Assembly: GCF_905220995.1 (NCBI RefSeq)
Contig: NZ_CAJNBJ010000004.1
Location: 1-47,369 of the forward strand
Direction: 5' to 3'
Length of the DNA stretch: 47,369 nt
Source: Nitrospira defluvii
GTDB lineage: Bacteria; Nitrospirota; Nitrospiria; Nitrospirales; Nitrospiraceae
The notes under the pieces are model-generated. The model was not told the origin of the DNA, made no database searches, and saw nothing but the letters and a program-made list of their open reading frames with translations. Shown in pieces: positions 7,504 through 16,651 of this stretch (its first letter is position 1; each line of letters starts with the position of its first letter). Both the position numbers and the translations under genes were made by a program.

Positions 7504-8913
7504 CTACACGTCGTAGTACAGGAAGAATTCGTACGGGTGCGGCCGCAACCGCATCGTATCGACTTCCTTGGTGCGCTTGTAGCCGATCCAGGCCTCAATG
7601 AGGTCCTCGCTGAACACCCCGCCCTTGAGGAGGAACTGATGATCCTTCTCCAAGTGGTTGAGCGCCTCGTCGAGGCTGCCCGGCATCGTGCGGATCTTCG
7701 CGGCTTCCTTCGCCTCGAGATCGTACAGGTCCTTCTCCGCTGGCTCTCCGGGATTGATCTTGTTCTCGATCCCGTCCAGGCCGGCCATCAACATCGCAGC
7801 AAAAGCCAAATAGGGATTGGCAGCCGGATCTGGGAAGCGCACTTCAATCCGCTTGGCCTTCGGGCTGGGGGAATACATCGGAATCCGAATACCAGCCGAC
7901 CGGTTGCGGCTCGAATAGGCCAACAACACCGGCGCCTCGAAGCCAGGAGTGAGGCGCTTGTATGAGTTGGTCGATGGGTTGGTGAAGGCGGCCAGCGCGG
8001 GCGCATGCTTCAAGATACCGCCAATGTAGTGCAGGCACATCTGCGAGACGCCGGCATATTCCTTCCCGGCAAACAGCGGCTTGCCGTCCTTCCAAATGCT
8101 CTGGTGGGTATGCATGCCCGATCCGTTGTCGCCAAAAATCGGCTTCGGCATAAAGGTCACGGTCTTGCCGTGCCGACGCGCGACATTCTTGACGATGTAT
8201 TTGAACATCATCATCTTGTCGGCGGTTCTCAGCAGGCTGTCGAAGCGAATGTCAATTTCGGCCTGCCCTGCCGTCGCCACTTCGTGATGATGCTTTTCAG
8301 TGGCGATGCCTGCCTTTTCCATCTCAAGAATCATTTCGGTGCGGATATCCTGCTGCGTATCCGTCGGCGCCACCGGAAAGTAACCTTCCTTGTGGCGAAT
8401 CTTTCCACCGAGATTGACCCCCTCCTGCCCCATATTCCACACGCCCTCATCGGAATCAATGTGGTAGTAGGCGCTGTGGTTCGTCTGGTCGTACCGCGCA
8501 TGATCGAAGATAAAGAATTCAGCTTCCGGTCCCCAGTAGGAGGTGTCGCCGATCTTGGTGCTCTGGAGATATTTCTCCGCCTTCTGGGCGATGAACCGCG
8601 GGTCGCGGTCGTACATTTCCCGGGTGATCGGATCGACCACGTTGCCGATAAGGCTCAACGTCGGCACCGAACAAAACGGATCCATGCAGGCGGTCGCCGG
8701 GTCCGGCACGAGCAGCATGTCGCTGTTGTTGATCGCCCTCCAGCCGCGAATCGATGACCCGTCGAGCCCGGAGCCGTCCTTGAACAGGCCTTCCGTCAGT
8801 TCACTGACCGGAATCGTAAAATGCTGCCAGGTGCCGATCAGGTCCACGAACTTCATGTCCACGACCTGGACCTTGTTCTTCTTTGCAAAATCTAACACCT
8901 CACGAACGTTCAT
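7504..8913 (-). CDS. glnA: Glutamine synthetase type I
   Basis: GlnA makes glutamine from glutamate, ammonium and ATP in the cytoplasm as a dodecamer. The 469-residue length and the motifs (beta-grasp N-terminal region with [13 protein letters not shown], the NPxxNSYKRL-like nucleotide loop [19 protein letters not shown], and [16 protein letters not shown]) are those of the GSI-beta class. Tyr397 in D-L-Y-D-L matches the adenylylation site of enteric GlnA, so control by GlnE (not in the window) is expected. It follows glnD by 49 bp and is the last gene of amt-glnB-glnD-glnA. No terminator is seen before the nirC promoter, so some glnA transcripts could enter the nirC leader and meet terminator a. 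Confidence 0.97.
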   Translation of the reverse strand: MNVREVLDFAKKNKVQVVDMKFVDLIGTWQHFTIPVSELTEGLFKDGSGLDGSSIRGWRAINNSDMLLVPDPATACMDPFCSVPTLSLIGNVVDPITREMYDRDPRFIAQKAEKYLQSTKIGDTSYWGPEAEFFIFDHARYDQTNHSAYYHIDSDEGVWNMGQEGVNLGGKIRHKEGYFPVAPTDTQQDIRTEMILEMEKAGIATEKHHHEVATAGQAEIDIRFDSLLRTADKMMMFKYIVKNVARRHGKTVTFMPKPIFGDNGSGMHTHQSIWKDGKPLFAGKEYAGVSQMCLHYIGGILKHAPALAAFTNPSTNSYKRLTPGFEAPVLLAYSSRNRSAGIRIPMYSPSPKAKRIEVRFPDPAANPYLAFAAMLMAGLDGIENKINPGEPAEKDLYDLEAKEAAKIRTMPGSLDEALNHLEKDHQFLLKGGVFSEDLIEAWIGYKRTKEVDTMRLRPHPYEFFLYYDV

Positions 8914-8962
8914 TCCCTCCTCCTTTCAACCGCCGATAAAAAAACACCTTCACTCGCCGTCC

Positions 8963-11644
8963 TTACGCCGCATGAGCCCCAAGAAACACTTCAATCTCAT
9001 TAAGGATCGACGCCCGGATGGTTTCCAGACGGCCGACCTCTTCCACTTTTTTCCCGTCCATACTGGTCACATAGAACACGTCGGCCACCTGATCCAGCCT
9101 GGTGGAAATCCGGGACGCATGCACCGACAACCCTAACTGAAAAATGGCGTTCGTGATAATGTACAGCAATCCCTGCCGATCATCCGCAAAAACATCAAGA
9201 ATGGTAAAGCGGTCGGATGTCTCGTTGTCGATCCGCACTTCCGCCGGCTGTCTGTGAGCGGGCAACGATCGCCCCAGACTCAACCGGGCTCCACGCCGCA
9301 TCACCGCCTCGATCGATTGCCGACCGGTCAGCACGTCCGTAATCGTTGCCGCAATCGACTCGCGCCGGTCCATAGGAGGCTCACCCTGGTAATCCGGGTC
9401 GGCGACCTGAAAGGTATCCACGACCACACCATCCCTTCGTGTCACAATTTGCGCATCCAGGATCTGCAGCCCGCCCGCCGCCATGACCCCGGCGATCTTT
9501 GAGAACAAGCCCGGGATCACATCGTTATGCGCTATGACGGCATATTCACAGGTACCCAGCGGCGCGTTGAATTCCGTTTCGATCACGACGCCGCCCGGTT
9601 GCAGACGGCGAATGGCGCCCAGATGGACGGCAATCCGCCTCGGACTCGTGCCGTAGGCATACCGCAGAGGGAATTGTTCGAGTTCTGATCGAATCCAGGC
9701 CTTGTCGTTCGGCAGATTTTGGTTGTCCGATGCCTGTGCCACCACGTCATCGGCGATGCGCGCCAACCGCTGCGGCTCATCCGCGGTTTCACGCTCGCCG
9801 GAGACCTCCTGCATCGCCCGCAGATACAACTCCACGAGCAAAGACTCTTTCCATTTCGTGAGCACATCCGGACCGACCGCTGCGATGTCCGCAGCCGTCA
9901 GCGCCAAGAGTTTTCGCAAGACCTCCGGCGTCCCGACTTCGCGGGCAAAGGGAAGCAGCACCTTCTCGTCATACGGATCGCGACGAAATGCCGTGTGAGC
10001 CATCAGCAGGTGGCGATGAACGAGCATCACTAGGGTTCGTGACTCCCGCTCATCGAACCCTAGACGTGCGGCAGTCTCTTCCGCCAACCGCTTCCCGACC
10101 TCACTGTGGTCTTCTTCATGGCCTTTTCCCAAATCATGAAGGAGCAGGGCCAAATGCAGCAGGTCCTTCCGCTTAATCTCTCGGTACACGTCCCCTAACA
10201 CGCCGGGATGCTCGGCCAGGGCCTCGGCCTTCGCCACCGCCAGTAAACTATGCTCGTCGACGGTGTACTTGTGGTACTGATTGAACTGCATCAGCCCACG
10301 GACCCGCGAGAAGGCCGGCACGAGTTTCTCCAGCAGATGCGCGCGATGCATTGATTCCAAAGCTTTTGCCGTACCGGGCCCGGCCAGAATCGACAGGAAG
10401 GTGCGTCCGGTCTCCGGCGAATGGAACTGCTCGACGGACAGTGTTTCGGCATGCCGGTGAATGTCTTCCAGCAGTGACGGATCGATGCTCAGCTTGCGCG
10501 ATCGCGCGAGATCAAACAGCGTCAGGAGTAATGCCGGTTTTCCCAACACCTGGGAGCGCGACTCGGCGGGCACCGTCAAGGCTTCGCCGTCGATGGCGAA
10601 ATATCGCTCGATCCGCTGAGCCGGCAACCACCGCGACACCCGCTGCCACAAGGTTCGACGCCGACATCGTTCGACAAATCGCATCAAGGCCGCATGCAGC
10701 CCCATGGTGTGCCGGTAGTACTGCTGCATGAACTGTTCGACGGCCAGCAGATGAGGTCGATCGGTGAAGCCCAACTGGTTCGCCAGCCAGACCTGCTCAT
10801 CAAAGGTGAGAATTTCCTGTGCCATGCCGGCACGAATGTGGAGAAACGAGCGCACGCGGAGGAGAAACTCCCGCGCCTCTTTGAGCGCACGATAGTCGGC
10901 CTGGGACAGAATGCCGCGATCGGACAGTTCCCGGATGGTGGGCGCGTGGAACCGGGCCGAACCAATCCATTGCAACAGGTGCAGATCTCGCAAGCCGCCT
11001 TGACTCTTCTTGACGTTCGGCTCCAGAAGATACACCGTCTCGCCGAACTTCTGGTATTCACGCTGACGCTCGGCCACTTTCTGTTCGAGATAGGCATCGA
11101 ACCCGCTCGACACGACTTTCCGCACATACCGCGCATGAAACTGCTGAAACAGTTCGGGGCTCCCCGCAAGAAACCGGGCCTCCATCATCGAGGTCCGGAC
11201 CGTGAGATCCGCTAAACCCAAATCGATACAGTCCTGAATAGTCCGTACGCTATGTCCGACCTGGAACCCGCTGTCCCAGAGCGGATGGAGCACCTGTTTC
11301 ACCAACTCCGGCATCACCTTGGCGGCATCCGGATGAAAGAGAAACATCAGATCGATATCGGAATGCGGCGCCAATTCCCGCCGCCCATACCCTCCGATGG
11401 CGACCAGACAGCACTGCTGAAAGCCCACCGTCGTCAGCGCTTCGCCGCCGGCGCGGGCTGCAGTCCGGTAGCGGCCGACAATCAGCCCGTCCACCAAATC
11501 CGTCGTAGCCGTCACCACCTCCTCACCCGAGGCACCGGCCAGCAATCGCTGCTGAATCGCCTGGCGTTGTTCGGCCAGCAGTTGGGACACCACCAGTGGG
11601 GCCTCGTGCACCATATGCGAATCTGCATTCAAGGCGTGCGACAT
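8963..11644 (-). CDS. glnD: PII uridylyltransferase / uridylyl-removing enzyme
   Basis: GlnD adds UMP to PII under nitrogen limitation and removes it when glutamine is high. The 893-residue protein shows the nucleotidyltransferase motif G-G-Y-G-R at residues 84-88 with the metal-binding D-I-D near 96-98, an HD hydrolase domain in the middle (L-L-H-D-L-G-K-G followed by E-D-H-S-E-V-G), and two C-terminal ACT domains (about 700-780 and 815-890) that bind glutamine. All expected parts are present, so a full sensor is predicted. It starts 3 bp after glnB and is followed closely by glnA, so sensor, signal protein and target enzyme share one transcript. Confidence 0.95.
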   Translation of the reverse strand: MSHALNADSHMVHEAPLVVSQLLAEQRQAIQQRLLAGASGEEVVTATTDLVDGLIVGRYRTAARAGGEALTTVGFQQCCLVAIGGYGRRELAPHSDIDLMFLFHPDAAKVMPELVKQVLHPLWDSGFQVGHSVRTIQDCIDLGLADLTVRTSMMEARFLAGSPELFQQFHARYVRKVVSSGFDAYLEQKVAERQREYQKFGETVYLLEPNVKKSQGGLRDLHLLQWIGSARFHAPTIRELSDRGILSQADYRALKEAREFLLRVRSFLHIRAGMAQEILTFDEQVWLANQLGFTDRPHLLAVEQFMQQYYRHTMGLHAALMRFVERCRRRTLWQRVSRWLPAQRIERYFAIDGEALTVPAESRSQVLGKPALLLTLFDLARSRKLSIDPSLLEDIHRHAETLSVEQFHSPETGRTFLSILAGPGTAKALESMHRAHLLEKLVPAFSRVRGLMQFNQYHKYTVDEHSLLAVAKAEALAEHPGVLGDVYREIKRKDLLHLALLLHDLGKGHEEDHSEVGKRLAEETAARLGFDERESRTLVMLVHRHLLMAHTAFRRDPYDEKVLLPFAREVGTPEVLRKLLALTAADIAAVGPDVLTKWKESLLVELYLRAMQEVSGERETADEPQRLARIADDVVAQASDNQNLPNDKAWIRSELEQFPLRYAYGTSPRRIAVHLGAIRRLQPGGVVIETEFNAPLGTCEYAVIAHNDVIPGLFSKIAGVMAAGGLQILDAQIVTRRDGVVVDTFQVADPDYQGEPPMDRRESIAATITDVLTGRQSIEAVMRRGARLSLGRSLPAHRQPAEVRIDNETSDRFTILDVFADDRQGLLYIITNAIFQLGLSVHASRISTRLDQVADVFYVTSMDGKKVEEVGRLETIRASILNEIEVFLGAHAA

Positions 11645-11647
11645 ACG

Positions 11648-12082
<435 letters not shown>

Positions 12083-12094
12083 CGTCGGCTTCAC

Positions 12095-13426
12095 TCATGA
12101 GTACGCGCGTTCATTATGTTGGCTCAAATCCAACCCGGTCGCTTCCTCCTCGGACGAAACCCGCAATCCTGTCAGGGCATCAACCAGTTTGAGGATGACA
12201 AAGGTAGCGACCAAAGAGAAGACCGTGGTCACGATCACAACCAGGACTTGGACGCCGAAGAACCCAGGACTCCCGAAGAACAATCCATCAGCGCCTCCGG
12301 GATTGACGACCTTGCTGGCACAGAGGCCTGTAGCCAGCACCCCGATCACCCCTCCGACTCCGTGGATGCCCACGACGTCAAGCGAGTCATCATAGCCGAA
12401 TCGCCCCTTCCAGACAATTGCCGCATAGCAGGACATGCCGGCCACCAAGCCGATGCCGATCGCGGATAACGGGCCGATATACCCGGCCGCGGGCGTCACC
12501 GTCGCCAGGCCGGCGACCGCACCGCTGGCCACACCCAGGACCGTCGGTTTTCCGCGATGCATCCATTCGGCTCCACACCAGGAAATTGCTCCCATAGCCG
12601 CCGCGGCATGGGTGGCGAGAATGGCCGACACCGCAATCCCATTCGCGCCCAACGCACTGCCGCCGTTAAACCCGAACCATCCGAACCAGAGAAACCCGGC
12701 CCCCAGGAGGGTCATCGGCAAATTGTGGGGTGCCATATAGTCCGTGCCGTACCCTCGCCGTTTGCCCAAGACAATCGCACAGACCAGAGCCGCCGCGCCG
12801 GAACTGATATGAATCACGGCGCCTCCGGCAAAGTCTAACGCCCCCATCTGGGCCAGCCACCCTCCGCCCCAGATCCAATGGGCCAACGGCACATAGACCA
12901 GCACCGACCAGAGGGCGCCGAACAGCACGGCCGAGGTAAACCGTTTGCGTTCGGCAAACGCACCGGTGATCAACGCCGGCGCAATGGCCGCAAACATCAT
13001 CTGAAACAGCATGAAGGCCTGGTGCGGAATCGTCGGCGCGTAACTCGGATGGGGCTGACTGCCGACCCCGCTGAGGCCGATCCAATCCAATCCCCCGATC
13101 ACCCCGCCCTTGTCCGGCCCGAACGCCAAACTGTAGCCACACAGAATCCACAAGAGGCTGACCACACTCAAAATCATGACGCTCTGCATGATCGTGCCCA
13201 GCACGTTCTTCGTGCGCACGAGCCCGCCATAAAACAGCGCCAACCCCGGCATCAGCATCGCCAGCACGAATGCCGACGACACCAGCACCCATGCCGTATC
13301 ACCACTATCCACCTTGAGCGTTGTCGCGTCCGCCCAGGCTTGCCCGCCTCCGAGCCCCGTGAGCAGGACCAAGCCCGCTGCCGCACCCACGATGACCGTT
13401 TTCCGCTGTGCCGATGCCTTCACCAT
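12095..13426 (-). CDS. amt: Ammonium transporter
   Basis: Amt trimers move ammonium across the inner membrane. The 443-residue protein has a cleaved signal-like N terminus (ending near G-Q-A-W-A) and about eleven membrane helices. Family motifs are clear: the FYGGLVRTKN segment after TM1, the FAERKRFTS loop, DFAGGAVIHISSG with the first pore-side conserved Asp, LLGAGFLWFGWFGFNGGSA, and GIHGVGGVIG with a pore histidine. AAGGAGGAC fixes the start at 13426. This is the Amt type, not an Rh type. It lies after the barrel protein and before glnB, the usual Amt-PII pairing, in which PII blocks the pore when nitrogen is plentiful. Confidence 0.95.
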   Translation of the reverse strand: MVKASAQRKTVIVGAAAGLVLLTGLGGGQAWADATTLKVDSGDTAWVLVSSAFVLAMLMPGLALFYGGLVRTKNVLGTIMQSVMILSVVSLLWILCGYSLAFGPDKGGVIGGLDWIGLSGVGSQPHPSYAPTIPHQAFMLFQMMFAAIAPALITGAFAERKRFTSAVLFGALWSVLVYVPLAHWIWGGGWLAQMGALDFAGGAVIHISSGAAALVCAIVLGKRRGYGTDYMAPHNLPMTLLGAGFLWFGWFGFNGGSALGANGIAVSAILATHAAAAMGAISWCGAEWMHRGKPTVLGVASGAVAGLATVTPAAGYIGPLSAIGIGLVAGMSCYAAIVWKGRFGYDDSLDVVGIHGVGGVIGVLATGLCASKVVNPGGADGLFFGSPGFFGVQVLVVIVTTVFSLVATFVILKLVDALTGLRVSSEEEATGLDLSQHNERAYS

Positions 13427-13456
13427 GTCCTCCTTCGGCTGTGCCGCCTGCCCCAA

Positions 13457-13489
13457 GGCCTCCCCCTTCACGCCGCGAAGGAGGAGGCC
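13457..13489 (-). promoter_or_regulatory. Stable hairpin between the barrel gene and amt
   Basis: A stem of about 13 bp with one mismatch (GGCCTCC at the base, CTTC/GAAG at the top, 7-nt loop) lies in the short barrel-amt gap. There is no U tract, so it is more likely an mRNA processing or stability element that sets unequal expression of the two genes than a terminator. Confidence 0.45.
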
Positions 13490-13500
13490 AGGACGGGAGC

Positions 13501-14379
13501 TTAAAACGTCTTCGTGAACTTCAGCTTATAGAAATCTTGATTGTCTGTCAGGTCTTTCCCCGCCGTGAACCGGAAAGCCATGTTGCCCGGCAACTTCATT
13601 TCAACGTACGGACCGATCCAGCGGTAATAGTCTTGCGCTGCGCCGGGAGCACTGCTGTCACGCGTGGTCAGCAGATGTTCGTAATGCGCGCCGAGGGACC
13701 ACATGCTGTTCATGCGCACACCCGCGCTGACCCAGTAGTGGAGAAAGTCCCACGTGCCCCGGCCACCGGTCTGACTGGTGCCCAAGCAATTGGTATCGAC
13801 GAGCCCGCTGCACCCGGTCGCCCCGCCGCCTCCGCTGCCGCCTTCGCTACGGATTGCCTTGTAGTAGCCCAGATAGAACTCGCCTTCGAAACGATCGTCC
13901 ACATAGTTCGCGATGATGTTCGGCACCGCACCTTCAAAGGCCGTGGTCCGCTCATTCACACTGCCGCCGCCGTTGGGAAAGAAGCCGCCGCGCGAAGACA
14001 GAAGGCTGCCATGCACAAACCCGATCATCGGGGTGACGGACAGGCGTTTGTCGAGGAATGTAAAGTTCAGACCCACGTCCGTTTCGAGCCAGGGCGCATT
14101 GTCATGTACGCCCACACCGTTGATCATGGTCCAATAGGTGAAGTTGAAGGCGAGTGCGATGTTATCGGTCAATCCGTAGGTGCCGTATATGGAGGGATTA
14201 AACCCGAAAAAACTGTCGGCCTGCATCGCCATGGTCACCGACACGGGGTGTTTGGTCGTATCCATCAGGTCGTCCGTCGTCGCGGCGTGTGCCTCGACGA
14301 GCACGCTTCCCGTACCACCCGCCAGCAATGCCAATCCCAACACCCATGCCCGTGCCTTCCGCCCAACCAGCATATTCAT
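13501..14379 (-). CDS. Predicted outer-membrane beta-barrel protein
   Basis: The 292-residue product has a signal peptide (basic start, hydrophobic core, cleavage near E-A-H-A). The mature part shows alternating strands with Tyr/Trp/Gly (FNPSIYGTYGLTDNIALAF, FEGEFYLGYYKAI, MWSLGAHYEHLL) and ends in a C-terminal strand LKFTKTF with terminal Phe, the usual mark for outer-membrane insertion. It resembles the broad MetA/phenol-degradation-like transporter barrels, but I cannot name a substrate. TTGGAGG fixes the start at 14379; a longer upstream frame runs through RNA hairpins. As the first gene before amt and under the same RNA leader, a role in passage of small nitrogen compounds across the outer membrane is a reasonable guess only. 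Confidence 0.75.
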   Translation of the reverse strand: MNMLVGRKARAWVLGLALLAGGTGSVLVEAHAATTDDLMDTTKHPVSVTMAMQADSFFGFNPSIYGTYGLTDNIALAFNFTYWTMINGVGVHDNAPWLETDVGLNFTFLDKRLSVTPMIGFVHGSLLSSRGGFFPNGGGSVNERTTAFEGAVPNIIANYVDDRFEGEFYLGYYKAIRSEGGSGGGGATGCSGLVDTNCLGTSQTGGRGTWDFLHYWVSAGVRMNSMWSLGAHYEHLLTTRDSSAPGAAQDYYRWIGPYVEMKLPGNMAFRFTAGKDLTDNQDFYKLKFTKTF

Positions 14380-14383
14380 GACG

Positions 14384-14462
14384 CCTCCAAAGAGAGAAGA
14401 AGTAAATGTGCCCTGCTCCTGAACCGTCGTACACGACGATTTGTGAGCCCCGTCTCTCTGGC
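14384..14462 (-). promoter_or_regulatory. Possible ribosome-site-hiding helix in the barrel-amt leader
   Basis: On the minus strand CCAGAGAGA (14453-14461) can pair with UCUCUCUUUGG (14387-14397): nine pairs with a two-base bulge. The last two G of the 3' arm are the first two of the GGAGG ribosome site (14384-14388). The 5' arm shares bases with ANTAR-type hairpin P2 (14458-14473). Formation of P2 would therefore free the ribosome site. No good U tract follows, so translation control fits better than termination here. A second small hairpin (CGUCG-UGUA-CGACG) lies in the loop. Confidence 0.5.
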
Positions 14463-14500
14463 GCCATTGCCAGTGTTGCTGACCGACGTCGTTGTCGGTC
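14458..14500 (-). promoter_or_regulatory. ANTAR-type dual hairpin before the barrel-amt-glnBDA genes
   Basis: P1 (14481-14500) is a perfect 7-bp stem GACCGAC/GUCGGUC with hexaloop AACGAC. P2 (14458-14473) is CUGGC-AAUGGC-GCCAG. Both loops have A1 and G4 and a C-G closing pair; the linker is 7 nt. P1 starts 18 nt after the nadE stop (a double TAG), so the element is either read by transcripts from nadE or by an unseen promoter at the end of nadE. Confidence 0.8.
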
Positions 14501-14518
14501 GTGAAGATACCCGAGCTA

Positions 14519-16288
14519 CTACCGATATCCGTTGGTAATTGGCATCCGGCGATCTTTGCCGAATGCCCGATGCGTAATCTTGATGCCGAGCGGGGCCTGC
14601 CGCCGCTTGTACTCACTGCGATCGACCATCACCATGACCCGTGCGACCGTCTCCCGATCGAACCCCATCGCGACGATGTCTTCCAGTGCGCGATCTTCCT
14701 CGACATAGGCTTTCAAAATCGGATCAAGTATGGAATACGGCGGCAGACTGTCTTCGTCCTTTTGGTCGGGGCGCAGCTCCGCGGTCGGTGCTCGCTCCAG
14801 CACGCGTTTGGGAATGACCGGCTCCGGCCCGACCAGATTTCGCAGATGCGACAGCTCATACACCATGGTCTTCGGCACGTCCTTGATGACGGCGAATCCT
14901 CCGGCCATGTCGCCGTACAACGTGGCGTATCCGACGCTCATCTCGCTCTTATTCCCGGTGGTCAGCACCAGATGGCCGAACTTATTCGAATAGGCCATCA
15001 GCAGATTTCCCCTGATCCGGGCCTGCAGATTCTCCTCGGTTGTGTCGGGGCGACTGCCGGCGAACGGCTTCGACAACGTCCTGAGGTAACTCTTGAAGGT
15101 CGTCGTGATCGACAGGGTCTCCACCTGAATGCGCAGGCGCCGGGCCAGATCAGCCACATCTTCCCGACTCGCTCGCGACGTGTAGGGCGAGGGCATGAAC
15201 ACCCCCAGCACATTGTCTGCGCCCAATGCATCGACCGCGATGACCGCCGTCAAGGCCGAATCCACGCCGCCGCTGAGCCCTATAACGACCCGCCTGAAGC
15301 CGTTCTTGAGCACATAATCCTGCACCCCGAGCACCAGGGCACGGTAGGCCTCATCCACACGCTCCAACGGGAGCCCCAGAGGCGGGACCACCGTGGACGA
15401 CGATTTTCGCGCCGGCACCCGTACCTCCACCCGATCAATCAGGGCCGCCACGCGCGGCGGCACGGGCTTCTTCCGCCCCTCACCTTGGCGCGCCCGCCCG
15501 ACAGCCGCCACGTCAAGGTCCGCAACCAACAGATCCTGTGCGAAGGCTTTGCCCCTCGCAACGATCTCACCCGTCTGATCCACGATCACGCTGCAGCCGT
15601 CAAAGACCAGTTCATCCTGCCCGCCTACTGTGTTCGTGTAGGTGACGAACACACGATTCTCACGGGCGCGCGTCGCCAAGACCTGCTCTCGCACGCGGCT
15701 TTTCCCGACATGAAACGGCGAGGCATTGATGTTGACGATCACCTCGGCGCCAGCCGCCGCTTGCGCGCGAGAGGGACCTTCTGGATACCAGATGTCTTCG
15801 CAAATGTTGACCCCGATCGTGGTGCCATTGAGGATCAGCAGGGGAAGGCGAGTGCCGGGATGAAAGTACCGGCTTTCATCGAACACCCCGTAATTCGGCA
15901 GGTGTCGTTTGCAGTAATTGGCGACGATCCGGCGTTCGGCCAGCACTGCCGCAGCGTTGTATAAGTCATGCCGACCGGCAGATGGCATGGCCGCCGCCTC
16001 GGACGCGGTCACCCCGGTCCCTTCACGGCCGACATAACCCACGACCACCACCAATCCATGGGCCTCCGCTGTAATCGCCTTCAACGCACGCTGCGTGTCA
16101 TCGATAAAGCGGGCCTTGAACAACAGGTCCTCCGGCGGATAGCCGGTAATGGCCAATTCAGGAAATGCCACGATGTCCGGCTTGGCCCGCCGCGCTTCCT
16201 TAATCCAGGCCTTAATCAGCGCCGTATTCCCGTCGATATCACCGACGGTGGGGTTGATCTGAGCCATGGCGATTCGCAGCGATCGCAT
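14519..16288 (-). CDS. nadE: Glutamine-dependent NAD+ synthetase
   Basis: NadE makes NAD+ from nicotinic acid adenine dinucleotide and ATP, taking ammonia from glutamine. The 589-residue protein carries an N-terminal nitrilase-type glutaminase domain with triad E44, K127 and C163 (in FPELAITGYPPED, KRHLPNYGVFDE and NICEDIWYP) and a C-terminal synthetase domain with the ATP loop S-G-G-V-D-S at 339-344. All key residues are present. Its ATG overlaps the stop of a 47-codon ORF (TAATG). Placing this glutamine user behind an ANTAR-type attenuator ties NAD synthesis to nitrogen state, which is unusual. Confidence 0.95.
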   Translation of the reverse strand: MRSLRIAMAQINPTVGDIDGNTALIKAWIKEARRAKPDIVAFPELAITGYPPEDLLFKARFIDDTQRALKAITAEAHGLVVVVGYVGREGTGVTASEAAAMPSAGRHDLYNAAAVLAERRIVANYCKRHLPNYGVFDESRYFHPGTRLPLLILNGTTIGVNICEDIWYPEGPSRAQAAAGAEVIVNINASPFHVGKSRVREQVLATRARENRVFVTYTNTVGGQDELVFDGCSVIVDQTGEIVARGKAFAQDLLVADLDVAAVGRARQGEGRKKPVPPRVAALIDRVEVRVPARKSSSTVVPPLGLPLERVDEAYRALVLGVQDYVLKNGFRRVVIGLSGGVDSALTAVIAVDALGADNVLGVFMPSPYTSRASREDVADLARRLRIQVETLSITTTFKSYLRTLSKPFAGSRPDTTEENLQARIRGNLLMAYSNKFGHLVLTTGNKSEMSVGYATLYGDMAGGFAVIKDVPKTMVYELSHLRNLVGPEPVIPKRVLERAPTAELRPDQKDEDSLPPYSILDPILKAYVEEDRALEDIVAMGFDRETVARVMVMVDRSEYKRRQAPLGIKITHRAFGKDRRMPITNGYR

Positions 16289-16431
16289 TAGCGGGCTTCC
16301 CCTGCAATCACAGCATGCTCAAATCGGCCATTCAACGAGGCCGCAAGGAGCTCAGACGCCGAGGCGTACTGTGAGTCGTACGTCGAGGTGGATGAGAGAC
16401 TGAGAACGAAGTTGAGGGCCGATTTCAGCAT
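16288..16431 (-). CDS. Small 47-residue ORF coupled to nadE
   Basis: This ORF begins with ATG at 16431, about 10 nt after the U tract of the nadE leader terminator, and its TAA shares a base with the nadE ATG. No good ribosome site is visible before it, but composition is protein-like: a hydrophobic start (ALNFVLSLSS) followed by a polar tail with SELLAASLNGRFEHAVIAGEAR. It could be a real small protein, a leader peptide that controls nadE translation by coupling, or a chance frame. Only conservation across relatives can decide. Confidence 0.45.
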   Translation of the reverse strand: MLKSALNFVLSLSSTSTYDSQYASASELLAASLNGRFEHAVIAGEAR

Positions 16432-16440
16432 GCTGATAAT

Positions 16441-16481
16441 AAAAAAAAAGTCCTCAGACCCACCTCGGTGGATCGGAGGAC
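16441..16481 (-). terminator. Intrinsic terminator in the nadE leader
   Basis: Minus-strand GUCCUC (16476-16481) pairs with GAGGAC (16450-16455), with an inner CCAC/GUGG stem, followed by nine U (16441-16449). The outer 5' arm shares 16477-16481 with hairpin P2, so terminator and ANTAR-type hairpin are alternatives. It stands between the predicted promoter and nadE, so it is an attenuator. Confidence 0.88.
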
Positions 16482-16537
16482 GTCGTTGTCCTGCGCCATC
16501 TCTGTAAAGGAGACTTTTCGAAGACTCCGTTGTCCCC
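16477..16537 (-). promoter_or_regulatory. ANTAR-type dual hairpin of the nadE leader
   Basis: P1 (16520-16537) is GGGGAC-AACGGA-GUCUUC (two G-U pairs in the stem); P2 (16477-16492) is AGGAC-AACGAC-GUCCU. Both hexaloops have A1 and G4 with C-G closure. The linker is 27 nt, as in module a before nirC. P2 and the first bases after it closely resemble P2b of the nirC leader (GCAGGACAA then GACGUCC in both), suggesting common origin or strong selection. Confidence 0.85.
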
Positions 16538-16551
16538 GAAAAAGCTGGCGA

Positions 16552-16581
16552 ACAATACCACCGGCCACAATCGGCTGTCAA
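16552..16581 (-). promoter_or_regulatory. Predicted sigma-70 promoter for nadE
   Basis: Minus-strand -35 TTGACA (16576-16581, consensus), 18-bp spacer, -10 TATTGT (16552-16557) with a TG extension. Predicted start near 16545, about 8 nt before hairpin P1. The distance from promoter to first hairpin resembles that in the nirC leader. Confidence 0.7.
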
Positions 16582-16651
16582 CCGACCTTCACCGGCGTTT
16601 TCCCCCAGAGCATGCAGCGTCGGCGCGCCCCATATGCTAGAATCCAGCCCC

